Below, in pieces: positions 8,523-17,307 of a DNA stretch of 64,000 nt. Each line of letters starts with the position of its first letter. Positions within the stretch are counted from its first letter, which is position 1. The position numbers and the translations under genes are program-made. The DNA is from Acidovorax sp. T1 (GTDB lineage Bacteria; Pseudomonadota; Gammaproteobacteria; Burkholderiales; Burkholderiaceae_C). The notes below the pieces were generated by a model, which worked only from the letters and a program-made list of their open reading frames with translations, was not told where the DNA came from and did not search any database. The stretch lies in the NCBI RefSeq assembly GCF_002176815.1, contig NZ_CP021648.1, forward strand, positions 1,682,001 through 1,746,000, read 5' to 3'.

Positions 8523-8538
8523 GGTGTTCTCGCAGGAG

Positions 8539-9333
8539 TCAACCCTTGCCGATCAGCACACGGTCCAGGCCCACGATCCTGTCGAGCAAGAGCATCAGAA
8601 CGAACGTGCCGACAATGAGTACGGTCGACACAGACGCCACGAGCGGGTCGATGGTCTGGGCGATCTGGTTGTACATGGCGACGGGCAGCGTGGTGGTGCC
8701 CGGCGTGGCGACGAAGATGGTCATCGTCAGCTCATCGAAGCTCTGGATGAAGGCGAGCATCCAGCCCCCCACGACACCCGGCAGGATCATGGGAAGCACG
8801 ATGCGGCGGAACGCCGTGAAGCGGCTGGCCCCCAACGACAGTGCGGCGCGCTCCGCGTCTTGCTCCAGGCCGGTCGCCGATGCCAGCACCAGGCGCAGTG
8901 CGTAAGGCATCACCACGACGACGTGGGTGAGGCACAGCCAGAAGAACGAGCCCGTCACGCCCACCGTTCCGAAGAAGCGCAAGAAGGCGACACCAAGCAC
9001 TACGTGCGGAATCATCAGTGGCGACATGAAGAACGCCGTCAGGGCGCCACGGCCGGTAAAGCGATAGCGCACCAGCGCCAGCGCTGCAGGCACAGACAAC
9101 AGCACGGCCACCGTCGCGCTGGTGAGCCCGAGCCACAGGGACAGCCAGAACGCATTGACGATCTCGTTGGCGCCACCGATGGCACGGAACCACCGCAGCG
9201 ACAGCCCATCCGTGGGCAGGGAGATATAGCCCTTGCTGGTGAACGAGACGAGCACCACGACCAGCAGCGGCGCAACGATGAACGCAATGAACAGCGTGTG
9301 ATAAAGAAGGGAGAGAAAGCCGTTTTTACGCAT
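8539..9333 (-). CDS. ABC transporter permease (PotC type)
   Basis: 264 residues with about six hydrophobic membrane segments. It carries the EAA loop ERAALSLGASRFTAFRRIVLP that contacts the ATPase. The length and the sequence SFDELTMTIFVATPG are typical of the second permease of polyamine/opine-type (spermidine/putrescine-like) importers. It starts 14 bases after the preceding permease. Confidence 0.9.
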   Translation of the reverse strand: MRKNGFLSLLYHTLFIAFIVAPLLVVVLVSFTSKGYISLPTDGLSLRWFRAIGGANEIVNAFWLSLWLGLTSATVAVLLSVPAALALVRYRFTGRGALTAFFMSPLMIPHVVLGVAFLRFFGTVGVTGSFFWLCLTHVVVVMPYALRLVLASATGLEQDAERAALSLGASRFTAFRRIVLPMILPGVVGGWMLAFIQSFDELTMTIFVATPGTTTLPVAMYNQIAQTIDPLVASVSTVLIVGTFVLMLLLDRIVGLDRVLIGKG

Positions 9334-9347
9334 GGGGTTCCCCAGCC

Positions 9348-10259
9348 TTAAAGATCAAAGACTTGGCGGTAGCGCCGCTCAAGCCAACGGTTGAACGCGA
9401 CGATGACCAGGATGTTGGCGATCAGCAGCAGCACGGCGATCGCCGCGCCAAGCGGCCAGTTCAACGTGCTCAGGAATTCGTCATAGGCGGCGGTGGCCAC
9501 GACCTTCAGGCGCCGGCCGCCGATGATCGATGGCGTTGCAAAGGCCGATGCCGCAAGCGCGAAGACGATGATTCCACCCGACAGGATCCCGGGCACGATC
9601 TGGGGCAGGATCACCCGGCGGAACACCGTGAACGGCGATGCGCCGAACGAAAGGCCCGCGTTCTCCACCTGCGGATCGAGCTTCTGCAGTGACGCCCACA
9701 CGGAGATCACCATGAATGGCATCAGCACATGGGTGAGTGCGATCACCACACCGGTCATGGAGAACAGCATGCGCACCGGCGAATCAATCACGCCCAGTGC
9801 CGTGAGCGCTTCGTTGATCAGGCCGTTGTTCCCCATGAAGATGGCCCAGCCCAACGTGCGCACCACGACCGACACCAGCAGCGGCCCGAGGATCACGATG
9901 AGGAAGATGCCGCGCCATGGCGCTTTCATGCGGGACAGGATGATGGTTTCAGGCACCCCGAAGAGCGCCGACAGCAGCGTCACTGCCAATGCCAGCCCTG
10001 CGGTGCGCAGGAAAATCTCGTGGTAGTAACCGTCTCCCAGTACCTCGGCGTAGTTGGCGAGCGTCATCTGCGGCAGGATGCCGCGCGTTCCGTCAAACGC
10101 GTTGAAGGAAAGGACCGCGGTGAGCGCCAGCGGGATGACCAGCAGGCCCAGCAGCAGGAGCAGCGCAGGCGCACTCAGGAGCCAGGGCGCACCAGCGCCG
10201 CGTTTCGGGCCAGAACCTGGCGGCGTCAGGGGTGCACGGACTGTCATTGCGTCAGCCAT
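9348..10259 (-). CDS. ABC transporter permease (PotB type)
   Basis: 303 residues with several transmembrane segments. The EAA motif region reads VENAGLSFGASPFTVFRRVILPQIVPG. It is followed by FALAASAFATPSIIGG, characteristic of PotB-like permeases. The start overlaps the end of the ATPase gene by 8 bases, showing translational coupling within the import operon. Confidence 0.9.
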   Translation of the reverse strand: MADAMTVRAPLTPPGSGPKRGAGAPWLLSAPALLLLLGLLVIPLALTAVLSFNAFDGTRGILPQMTLANYAEVLGDGYYHEIFLRTAGLALAVTLLSALFGVPETIILSRMKAPWRGIFLIVILGPLLVSVVVRTLGWAIFMGNNGLINEALTALGVIDSPVRMLFSMTGVVIALTHVLMPFMVISVWASLQKLDPQVENAGLSFGASPFTVFRRVILPQIVPGILSGGIIVFALAASAFATPSIIGGRRLKVVATAAYDEFLSTLNWPLGAAIAVLLLIANILVIVAFNRWLERRYRQVFDL

Positions 10260-11316
10260 GGGCTGCCTCCGTATCCAGAATGCGCAGGTCGCTTTGCAAC
10301 CAGCTCACCCCCACCGCTGCGCCGACGGCCGGCGGTGCCGCGCCGATATTGATGTGGCTCACACTCAAGGGGCCGATTTCGCTATCGAGCTCAAGCAACC
10401 AGTGGTTGCCCAGGAACAGGCGTGTGCGCACCGTTGCGGGCACACCTTGCCCGGCCTCGGCCAGCGTCACTTTTTCGGGTCGCAAGTACACGTTGACGTC
10501 CTTGCCGATCTGGCGCGCGTCGCTCGGCACCTCCATCAGCGTCTGTCCCACGCGCACGCCCCAGAACCGGTCGTTGCTCGACTCCACCGTGCCGCCGAAG
10601 ACATTCGTTTTGCCAAGGAACGTCGATGCGAATGAGCAATTGGGCTGCTCGTACGCCTCATACGGCGTGGCCAGCTGGACAATCCGCCCACCGTGCATCA
10701 GTGCGATGCGGTCGCTCATCGTCATGGCTTCCACCTGGTCGTGTGTGACCAGGATCGTCGTGATGCCCAGGTGCTGCTGAATGGACCGCAGCTCCACATG
10801 CATGTTCTCGCGCAGCTTGGCATCCAGGTTGGACATGGGCTCGTCCAGCAGCAGCACCTCAGGCCGCACGGCCAGTGCACGCGCAATGGCCACCCGTTGG
10901 CGCTGGCCACCCGAAAGCTCTTTCGGGAACCGTTTGCCCAGGCCCGGCAGGCGAACCAGATCGAGCGCCTCGTCCACCCGCCGCAGCCTTTCGGCACGCT
11001 GAACACCACGCATCTCCAGCCCAAAGCCGATGTTCTCAGCCACCGTCATGTGGGGAAACAGCGCGTAGCTCTGAAACACGACGCCCATTCCGCGCTTTTC
11101 AGGGCGCGTGTGGGTGATGTCATTGCCATGCAGCAGGATGCGACCGCGTGTGGGATCGACAAAGCCGGCCACCATTTGCAAGGTGGTGGTCTTGCCGCAG
11201 CCTGAGGGCCCGAGCAAGGAGATGAACTCCCCTTTCTCGACGCTCAGGCTGATGCTTTCGACCGCAGTGAAGTCGCCAAAGGTTTTTCCGAGCTGTTTGA
11301 TTTGAAGATAGGACAT
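10252..11316 (-). CDS. ABC transporter ATP-binding protein (PotA type)
   Basis: 354 residues. Walker A GPSGCGKTTT, signature LSGGQRQRVAIARAL and Walker B LLLDEPMSNLD are all present, followed by the switch LVTHDQVEAM and a C-terminal TOBE-like regulatory domain. It energises import of the compound captured by the adjacent binding protein. Located 27 bases after the binding-protein gene. Confidence 0.94.
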   Translation of the reverse strand: MSYLQIKQLGKTFGDFTAVESISLSVEKGEFISLLGPSGCGKTTTLQMVAGFVDPTRGRILLHGNDITHTRPEKRGMGVVFQSYALFPHMTVAENIGFGLEMRGVQRAERLRRVDEALDLVRLPGLGKRFPKELSGGQRQRVAIARALAVRPEVLLLDEPMSNLDAKLRENMHVELRSIQQHLGITTILVTHDQVEAMTMSDRIALMHGGRIVQLATPYEAYEQPNCSFASTFLGKTNVFGGTVESSNDRFWGVRVGQTLMEVPSDARQIGKDVNVYLRPEKVTLAEAGQGVPATVRTRLFLGNHWLLELDSEIGPLSVSHINIGAAPPAVGAAVGVSWLQSDLRILDTEAAHG

Positions 11317-11343
11317 GCGTGGGTCTCCTCGTGGTTCCGAAAC

Positions 11344-12387
11344 TCAACGCTCAACCGTGCGATTCCAGCGGTTGGTCCATTCCGCCCGCTTCTCGTTGAC
11401 GGTCTTCCAGTCGGTCGGCAAGAGTCGGTCGACCTGCTCCTTGCCGTACGGCACCTTGGCAGCCACGGCCGGCGCCAGCTTCGTGGCGCTGTTGGCGGGA
11501 CCCCAACCCTGGGTATCCGCAAGCACCGTTTGCACTTCAGGCGTGAGCAGGTATTGCACGAAAGCCCGCGACAAAGCCGGGGCGCTGTTGCCGGCCACGG
11601 GGCAAGCGGCGGTCAACAGTGCGGGTGCGCCTTCCTTGGGGATGACGAATTGCACGGGGAATCCGGTGTCTTTCAGCGCCTGAACCCGTCCGCTGCCCCA
11701 GGCGGCCAAGAGGACGTCCTTGTTCTGGAACAGCTCAGCCATCTTGCCCGGCGACGGTTCCCACGCCAGCACATTGGGGCCGACTTCACGCGTCATGGCC
11801 GTAAAGCCCGGATCGATGTTCTTGTAGTCGCCGCCGCGAAGACGCGCAAAGGTTAGCAGTACGTGCAGGCCGTAGGTGTTGCTGATCGGGGGGATGGCGA
11901 CCTTCTGGGCGAAGCGCTTGTCCGTCAGTGCCTCCCATGAATCCGGCGCGGGCAGGTTGGCCTTCTTGAAGGCCTCGACGTTGTACGCCAGGCCGGTGGC
12001 GATCACACCGATGCCGACGGCACTGTCGGTCATGCGTGCGACCGGGTAGAGGTCCTTCAGCACGGGCATGTTGCCCAATTTGTCGCAAAACCCGAACTGC
12101 ACCGCCTGGTACATGGGACCATCGTCCATCAGCACCACGTTGAGCTCCTGCTTGCCCTTTTGCGCCTGCAGCTTGGCGAGCGTATCGGTGGAGTTGCCGG
12201 CAACGTAAACAATCTTCACGTTGTTCTTGGCTTCGAACTGGGGAATGAGTTTTTCCCGGAAAGCAGTCTCCGTGGAGCCTCCATAGGAAGCAACGTAAAG
12301 CGTGGTCGGCTGCTGTGCGAATGCGGTCATCGAGGCAGCGCAGGTCAATGCCGCGATGCATGTGGCACGAACGGAAGAGAGTTTCAT
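11344..12387 (-). CDS. Periplasmic solute-binding protein (spermidine/putrescine-like, SBP_bac_8 type)
   Basis: 347 residues from ATG 12387 with a Sec signal peptide (MKLSSVRATCIAALTCAASM, cleavage near AFA-QQ). The mature part begins TTLYVASYGGSTETAFREK, typical of binding proteins for polyamine-like or opine-like cations. Ligand identity cannot be read from sequence. First gene of the minus-strand operon. Its promoter region carries the palindrome at 12422-12448. Confidence 0.9.
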   Translation of the reverse strand: MKLSSVRATCIAALTCAASMTAFAQQPTTLYVASYGGSTETAFREKLIPQFEAKNNVKIVYVAGNSTDTLAKLQAQKGKQELNVVLMDDGPMYQAVQFGFCDKLGNMPVLKDLYPVARMTDSAVGIGVIATGLAYNVEAFKKANLPAPDSWEALTDKRFAQKVAIPPISNTYGLHVLLTFARLRGGDYKNIDPGFTAMTREVGPNVLAWEPSPGKMAELFQNKDVLLAAWGSGRVQALKDTGFPVQFVIPKEGAPALLTAACPVAGNSAPALSRAFVQYLLTPEVQTVLADTQGWGPANSATKLAPAVAAKVPYGKEQVDRLLPTDWKTVNEKRAEWTNRWNRTVER

Positions 12388-12421
12388 AAAGGGTCCTTTG
12401 CACCAAAAAAGGTAGTGTTTT

Positions 12422-12448
12422 CCATAATATGATGCACTCATGTTATGG
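12422..12448. promoter_or_regulatory. Palindromic operator between the import operon and its LysR gene
   Basis: The arms CCATAATATG (12422-12431) and CATGTTATGG (12439-12448) match as an inverted repeat at 9 of 10 positions around a 7-base centre. The site is 35 bases before the binding-protein start and fits a LysR-type operator. A half-site, CCATAACATT, recurs at 12539-12548 just ahead of the regulator gene. Confidence 0.7.
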
Positions 12449-12538
12449 CGCACCAAATTGGGTTTTACGAGTTTTTATCTCGTAGGAAGAAGATTATTGC
12501 TTGTCGACGTTCTTGAATAATCATTTTTTTTGGAACAT

Positions 12539-12548
12539 CCATAACATT
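12539..12548. promoter_or_regulatory. Operator half-site upstream of the LysR gene
   Basis: CCATAACATT repeats the arm of the 12422-12448 palindrome 20 bases before the regulator start, suggesting autoregulation. Inferred from sequence similarity only. Confidence 0.45.
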
Positions 12549-12567
12549 CAAACATATACTTAATTTC

Positions 12568-13476
12568 ATGAAAATCCGCCAACTCGAAGCGTTCCGCGAA
12601 GTGATGCGCTGGCAGACCGTCACGCGCGCGGCTGACGCACTGCATGTATCGCAACCGGCTGTTACGCGCCTGATTACCGACCTGGAGGAGAGCGTCGGAT
12701 TCCCGCTGTTCTTGCGCATCAAGGGGCGACTGCAACCGACCTCGGAAGCGCAGGTTCTCTACGAAGAAGTGGAGCGTTCGCTGATCGGGGTGGAGCGGAT
12801 CGCCCGCACGGCGGAGGACATTCGCCAGCTGCAACGTGGCTTGTTGAGCATTGCCGCAGCGCCTGCGATGGCGTTGTCGTTCCTGCCCCGCGCCATTGCC
12901 AGTTTTTTGAAGGCACACAAGGACGTGCGCGTCTCCCTGGCCAACCACTCCTCACGCACGGTGATGGACATGGTCATGGGAGAGCGCTGCGACGTGGGCT
13001 TCGTCATCCTGAGCATGGGGCACATCGGTGCGCACGGCGAACTCTTGCTCTCGACACGCAGCGTCTGCGCGCTACCGTCGGACCACCGTTTGGCGGGCCA
13101 CAAAGTGATCCGTCCGGTCGATCTGGCAGGAGAAGCCTTTTTGTCGTATCCGCCTGAGCCCGACTTGCGGTTGAAGCTGGACGCCTTGTTCGCGTCCTAT
13201 GGCATCGAACGCGTGCTGCAGGTCGAGACGCAGGTCTCTGCAGGGCTGATCGCGATGGTCGCCGCAGGTCTTGGGGTGGCGGTGGTGGACGCGGTTTCCG
13301 CCATGGAGTATGGCGAGCGCGGCGTGGTCTTCCTGCCGTTTGAGCCGACGATGCTGACAGACTTCACCGTGCTGACACCTGCACGGCGAGGTCCGTCCAT
13401 GCTCGTCTCGGAGTTTGTCGAGCATGTCCGCGATTTCGCGCACCAGGAGCTTGATCCGCGGTTCATTGTTGCCTGA
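12568..13476 (+). CDS. LysR-family transcriptional regulator of the opine/amine operon
   Basis: 302 residues. An N-terminal winged helix-turn-helix (MKIRQLEAFREVMRWQTVTRAADALHVSQPAVTRLITDLE) is followed by a substrate-binding effector domain. Regulators of opine catabolism (OccR/NocR type) start in a similar way. It is transcribed divergently from the import/oxidation operon with a 180-base spacer holding the palindromic operator, so it is almost certainly the operon's activator. The inducer would be the transported compound or a breakdown product. Confidence 0.9.
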   Translation: MKIRQLEAFREVMRWQTVTRAADALHVSQPAVTRLITDLEESVGFPLFLRIKGRLQPTSEAQVLYEEVERSLIGVERIARTAEDIRQLQRGLLSIAAAPAMALSFLPRAIASFLKAHKDVRVSLANHSSRTVMDMVMGERCDVGFVILSMGHIGAHGELLLSTRSVCALPSDHRLAGHKVIRPVDLAGEAFLSYPPEPDLRLKLDALFASYGIERVLQVETQVSAGLIAMVAAGLGVAVVDAVSAMEYGERGVVFLPFEPTMLTDFTVLTPARRGPSMLVSEFVEHVRDFAHQELDPRFIVA

Positions 13477-13798
13477 TGCACGGCGAGTAATGCCGCAGCG
13501 CAGCACACGACCAGAATGCTCAGCCGGGCTGCACTTGCGGCATGGCCTGCCAGAGGTTGAGCAGCGCCGGGTTGCGCTTACCACACAGCAATCCTGACAC
13601 TCCCTTTTCAAAAAGATCGCGCGGAAAGCACCGGCTGGTCCAGGATTTTGCCGAACTCTGCAGCACAAGGATTTTGCTGCAGCCAGAATGCGCAGAACCT
13701 GTTTGCGTCGCTGCCAAGGCATGCGTAAATGCATGGCACGATGCCTCGCACCATGCGGCCGATAGAATCGGCCGCTTTCGTCCCTGAGGGCTTCCCCC
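13477..13798. other. Intergenic region of 322 bases before psd
   Basis: No convincing gene is seen. A perfect 9-bp inverted repeat (GCGGCCGAT aga ATCGGCCGC, 13755-13775) includes a TAGAAT that could serve as a -10 box (13763-13768) about 30 bases before the psd start. The remainder lacks recognisable features. Confidence 0.5.
13755..13775 (+). promoter_or_regulatory. Palindrome with possible -10 element upstream of psd
   Basis: GCGGCCGAT and ATCGGCCGC flank AGA; TAGAAT spans the centre. It may be the psd promoter or a 5' hairpin. No clear -35 box was identified. Confidence 0.4.
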
Positions 13799-14650
13799 GT
13801 GTCCGATCGCCTGGCAGTGCTGCCGCAATACCTCTTGCCCAAACGAGCCCTTACCACGCTGGCCGGAAAATTAGCCTCAGCGCAGCTGGGTGGTTTAACT
13901 ACCGCGGCGATACACCGCTTCGTGGCCCGCTACAACGTGAACATGGCAGAGGCGGCCAATCCCGACATCACCAGCTACGCGTCCTTCAACGACTTCTTCA
14001 CGCGTGCGCTCAAGCCTGGCGCGCGCCCGCTGGCAGCAACCGATCTGGTTTGCCCGGTGGACGGTGCCATCAGCCAGTTCGGCCCTCTGGACAAAGACCA
14101 GATCTTTCAGGCCAAGGGCCACCACTACTCCACCACTGCGCTGGTTGGGGGCGATGCAACGTTGGCCGCACGCTTTGAGCACGGCCATTTCGCCACCTTG
14201 TACCTGAGCCCACGCGATTACCACCGCATCCACATGCCGTGCGCGGGTCGGCTCACGCGCATGGTGCATGTGCCGGGCGACCTGTTTTCCGTGAACCCCA
14301 CCACGGCGCGTGGTGTGCCGGGCCTGTTTGCACGCAATGAGCGCGTGGTGTGTGTCTTCGAATCCGACCACGGGCCTTTTGTGCTGGTGCTGGTGGGCGC
14401 CACCATCGTGGGCAGCATGGCCACCGTATGGCACGGCCAGGTGAATCCGCCCCGCACGGGCCAGCTGCGGCAATGGGACTACGCACCGGGCACGGTGAGC
14501 TTGCAGCAGGGCGAAGAAATGGGCCGTTTTCTGCTGGGCTCTACCGTGGTGATGCTGTTCCCACAAGGGCCACTGCAGTTCAACCTCGATTGGGCGCCAG
14601 CACGCCCCATCCAGCTGGGCGAAGCCATGGCCCGGCGTGTGAGCATCTGA
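13799..14650 (+). CDS. psd: Phosphatidylserine decarboxylase proenzyme
   Basis: Makes phosphatidylethanolamine at the inner membrane. 283 residues from a GTG start. The self-cleavage motif LGST (residues 246-249) supplies the pyruvoyl serine. VDGAISQFG, YHRIHMPCAG and FARNERVVC are further family motifs. Length is normal for the proteobacterial enzyme. It stands alone on the plus strand. Confidence 0.95.
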   Translation: MSDRLAVLPQYLLPKRALTTLAGKLASAQLGGLTTAAIHRFVARYNVNMAEAANPDITSYASFNDFFTRALKPGARPLAATDLVCPVDGAISQFGPLDKDQIFQAKGHHYSTTALVGGDATLAARFEHGHFATLYLSPRDYHRIHMPCAGRLTRMVHVPGDLFSVNPTTARGVPGLFARNERVVCVFESDHGPFVLVLVGATIVGSMATVWHGQVNPPRTGQLRQWDYAPGTVSLQQGEEMGRFLLGSTVVMLFPQGPLQFNLDWAPARPIQLGEAMARRVSI

Positions 14651-14737
14651 CGCACCTCCAGGGAAAGGATCGGCGCCTGCGCATTGCTTGCAGGAAGCCC
14701 TGGGGCAGGCTTCGCAATACGTAATGGGGGCATGGCC

Positions 14738-14769
14738 AAAAAAAAAGCCCAATCCTGAGATTGGGCTTT
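14738..14769 (-). terminator. Terminator between psd and the phasin gene
   Basis: An 11-bp perfect stem AAAGCCCAATC / GATTGGGCTTT with loop CTGA lies at 14744-14769. Nine A residues at its left make a U-tract for minus-strand transcripts from the phasin gene; psd converges from the other side. Confidence 0.8.
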
Positions 14770-14911
14770 AAAGGGATCCCTGAAACGGGGGGTTTCGAGA
14801 GGATCCAAGGAGACAACCGGTAGTCCCTGATTCGGGATGATGGGTTGATCATCAGGGTAATCCCTGATTGCTGGCTAGGGTTTCAGCTCCAATGCCAGCG
14901 CAGTGCGTGGC
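14770..14911. other. 3' region of the phasin gene with repeated CCCTGAT motifs
   Basis: CCCTGAT (14825-14831) and ATCAGGG (14851-14857) form an inverted repeat, and TCCCTGATT recurs at 14861-14869. This may be a structured 3' untranslated segment of the phasin mRNA. No gene is seen. Confidence 0.35.
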
Positions 14912-15460
14912 TTAGCGCTTGCGGGGAGCGGCCGACTTGGCGGCGTCGGCAGCGGTGCTGGCGACGGCGTTGAAGTTGGCTTCGGCCACGTCAGAGGCTT
15001 GCTTGACAGCCTTTTGCACGGATTCAAACGCATTGTTGGCAGCGGCTACGGCGCTCTTCATCACGGCAACGGCGGTTTCGGAACCGGCGGGTGCGTTCTT
15101 GGCGGCGCTGTCCACCAGGTTGGCGAATGCCTTTTGTGCATCGGTGGTCTGGGTTTCCAGAGCCTTGCCAAATTCGGCGCCCGTGCCCGAGGCGATGTCA
15201 TACAGGTGACGGCTGTAGGCGGCGGTCTTTTCAGCCAGGGGCTGGAACAGGCCCGCTTGCAGGGCAAGCAGTTCTTGTGCGTCCTTCACGCCCAGGACTG
15301 CCTGGGTGTGCTGGGCGGCTTCCGACAGGGCAGCGCGCGTAGCGGTCACGTTCAGTTCAACCAGCTTTTCCACGCCTTCGAAGGCCTTGGTGGTCAGGCC
15401 GAACAGGGTTTCGATGTTGGCTTTGTGGGATGCCAGGATTTGTTCTGCGGTCAGCGACAT
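14912..15460 (-). CDS. phaP: Phasin family protein (polyhydroxyalkanoate granule coat)
   Basis: 182 residues, alanine-rich and predicted almost wholly helical, beginning [29 protein letters not shown], the usual start of the phasin_2 family. A basic tail (KSAAPRKR) ends it. TAGGAG precedes the start by six bases. It coats PHA granules and limits their size. Upstream sites resemble operators of the PHA-responsive repressor PhaR, which fits induction when polymer accumulates. Confidence 0.9.
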   Translation of the reverse strand: MSLTAEQILASHKANIETLFGLTTKAFEGVEKLVELNVTATRAALSEAAQHTQAVLGVKDAQELLALQAGLFQPLAEKTAAYSRHLYDIASGTGAEFGKALETQTTDAQKAFANLVDSAAKNAPAGSETAVAVMKSAVAAANNAFESVQKAVKQASDVAEANFNAVASTAADAAKSAAPRKR

Positions 15461-15540
15461 GTCATATCTCCTAAAAAATGGAACCCGGATGGGTCAAGGT
15501 GGCTTACGGACATCTGCGCTGACCTTGACTCGGTAAAGTC

Positions 15541-15616
15541 ATGTTGCAGTGCAGCATGGATTGAATTCTAGGGAGTTGGAGTTCAATTGCAAGCAGTTTT
15601 TGTTGCAATGCAGCAT
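15541..15616. promoter_or_regulatory. Two TGTTGCA-TGCAGCAT boxes upstream of phasin (candidate PhaR sites)
   Basis: TGTTGCAGTGCAGCAT at 15542-15557 and TGTTGCAATGCAGCAT at 15601-15616 are near-palindromic and almost identical. They sit in the 203-base spacer between the divergent phasin and HDAC-like genes. PhaR of related bacteria is known to bind TGC-rich palindromes near phaP. Assignment here is inference. Confidence 0.55.
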
Positions 15617-15663
15617 ATTAGGGGCGACTCCCCAGCGGCTGTAGGGATTGCCACAATCCGGTC

Positions 15664-16605
15664 ATGCATGGCTATTACGCGGACCATTTTGTGTTGCCCC
15701 TTCCTGAGGGGCACCGTTTTCCCATGGCGAAATACCGGCTTTTGCGTGACCTTCTGGCGCAGCAGTTGCCCCAGGTGCTGCTGCAGGTGGCCCCAACGGC
15801 ATTCGACGGCGAACTGGCCCTGGCGCACACGCCGGGCTACATCCAGGCGATAGCTTCTGGCACCCTGCCTGCAGCCGCGCAGCGGGAGATTGGCTTTCCG
15901 TGGAGCGAGGCGATGGCCGAGCGTGCGCGGCGCTCCGTGGGGGCCAGCATCGCGGCATGCCGCGTGGCCCTGCGGGAAGGGCTGGCGGGCAATCTGGCGG
16001 GTGGCACGCACCACGCCTATGCCGACAAGGGCAGCGGGTTTTGCGTGTTCAACGACATCGCCGTGGCTGCGCGTCTCATGCAGGCCGAAAGGGCGCCTGA
16101 TCTCGACGGTGGCACGGGGCAGCCGCTGCGGGTGGCGGTGATCGATCTGGATGTGCACCAGGGCAATGGCACGGCACATATCTTTCGCAGCGATGCCAGT
16201 GTGTTCACGCTGTCACTGCACGGGGCTCGCAACTTTCCGTTCCGCAAGGAGGCCAGCGATCTGGATGTGGAGTTGCCCGACGGCTGCGCGGACGACGAAT
16301 ATTTGCATGCGTTGGAGCAGGCGCTGGACACGCTGGACCAGCGCTTTGCGCCCGGGCTGGTGCTGTATTTGGCGGGCGCCGACCCGCATGTGGGCGACCG
16401 GCTGGGCCGCCTCGCGCTGAGCCACGACGGCCTGGAGGCGCGTGACCGCCGGGTGTTCGACTGGGCCTGGCAGCGCCGCGTGCCGCTGGCCTTCACCATG
16501 GCCGGGGGCTATGGCCGTGACATGGCCGACACACTGCAGGCGCAGCTGACGACCTGGCGGGTGGCGCAGCAATACCATGCGCGCTGGCAGAATGCTCGGC
16601 CATGA
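15664..16605 (+). CDS. Histone deacetylase family protein (zinc amidohydrolase)
   Basis: 313 residues of the arginase/deacetylase fold. GGTHHAYAD holds the tandem active-site histidines (116-117). [12 protein letters not shown] (DxDVH, residues 161-165) and the downstream [12 protein letters not shown] provide metal ligands; TMAGGYG closes the site. Bacterial members act on acetylpolyamines or other small acyl-amides, but the substrate is unknown here. The stop overlaps the next gene's start (ATGA), so it is co-translated with a thioesterase. Confidence 0.9.
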   Translation: MHGYYADHFVLPLPEGHRFPMAKYRLLRDLLAQQLPQVLLQVAPTAFDGELALAHTPGYIQAIASGTLPAAAQREIGFPWSEAMAERARRSVGASIAACRVALREGLAGNLAGGTHHAYADKGSGFCVFNDIAVAARLMQAERAPDLDGGTGQPLRVAVIDLDVHQGNGTAHIFRSDASVFTLSLHGARNFPFRKEASDLDVELPDGCADDEYLHALEQALDTLDQRFAPGLVLYLAGADPHVGDRLGRLALSHDGLEARDRRVFDWAWQRRVPLAFTMAGGYGRDMADTLQAQLTTWRVAQQYHARWQNARP

Positions 16606-17105
16606 CCACTGCCGCCACTGCCACCACTTCCCAGGCTGACCAGCCCGCCCAACCCACCCAGTCAGCAGCGCGCCCCGCGCCGCAGCCGCGCAGCGCCTAC
16701 CGGGCCTTCCGCCCCATCAGCACCCGCTGGGCCGACAACGATGTCTATGGCCATGTGAACAACGTCGTTTACTACAGCTGGTTCGACACGGCTGTGAACG
16801 CGCACCTGATCGAGCACGGCGTGCTCGATATCCACACCGGTGAAACCATCGGCCTGGTGATCGAAACCCAGTGCAATTATTTTGCCCCGCTGGCGTTTCC
16901 GCAGACCGTGGAGGCGGGCATTCGCGTGGCGCGGCTGGGTGGCTCCAGCGTGCGTTACGAGGTGGGTTTGTTTGCCCAGGGCGAGCCGCTGTGCGCCGCC
17001 GCCGGGCATTTCGTCCATGTGTACGTGGACCGCGCCACGCGCCGGCCCGTGCCGGTGCCTGAGCCCTTGCGTGCCGTGCTGCAGGCGCTGGTGGTGGGTG
17101 GGTGA
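16602..17105 (+). CDS. Acyl-CoA thioesterase, 4HBT (YbgC/FadM-like) family
   Basis: 167 residues. After an alanine/proline/glutamine-rich leader of about 30 residues, the hotdog domain shows [26 protein letters not shown], with the catalytic aspartate in [10 protein letters not shown]. It hydrolyses acyl-CoA thioesters in the cytoplasm; chain-length preference is unknown. It overlaps the HDAC-like gene by 4 bases, which suggests linked use of acyl groups. Confidence 0.88.
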   Translation: MTTAATATTSQADQPAQPTQSAARPAPQPRSAYRAFRPISTRWADNDVYGHVNNVVYYSWFDTAVNAHLIEHGVLDIHTGETIGLVIETQCNYFAPLAFPQTVEAGIRVARLGGSSVRYEVGLFAQGEPLCAAAGHFVHVYVDRATRRPVPVPEPLRAVLQALVVGG

Positions 17106-17111
17106 GTATTT

Positions 17112-17166
17112 TGCTATATAAAATATAGCTACTTGCGCTTTATGCGTAAGCACTAGAGCCATATTT
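17112..17166. repeat. Dispersed palindromic repeat, copy A
   Basis: Forward orientation. TATAGCT then ACTTGCGCTT, a short spacer, AAGCACTAGAGCC and an AT-rich end. It matches the family consensus TAGCTNNTAGCGCTT-N-AAGCGCTAGNGGC with a few changes. It lies just after the thioesterase stop. Confidence 0.7.
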
Positions 17167-17307
17167 GACATATATTTTGCAACCGGGAATGTTCTGGGCC
17201 TTTGGACAGTGGCTGCATGCGCCTGATGGCCTACACTCTGGAGCCCCTGGCTTCGCCAGCGATGGTTTTTGCATCCCCAGGCCGCCCTGCCGTGGCCCCG
17301 CCTCACC

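Noticed and set aside
13520..13828. A 102-codon minus-strand frame upstream of psd
   Set aside because: It overlaps the psd start and promoter region and shows no recognisable family or ribosome site.
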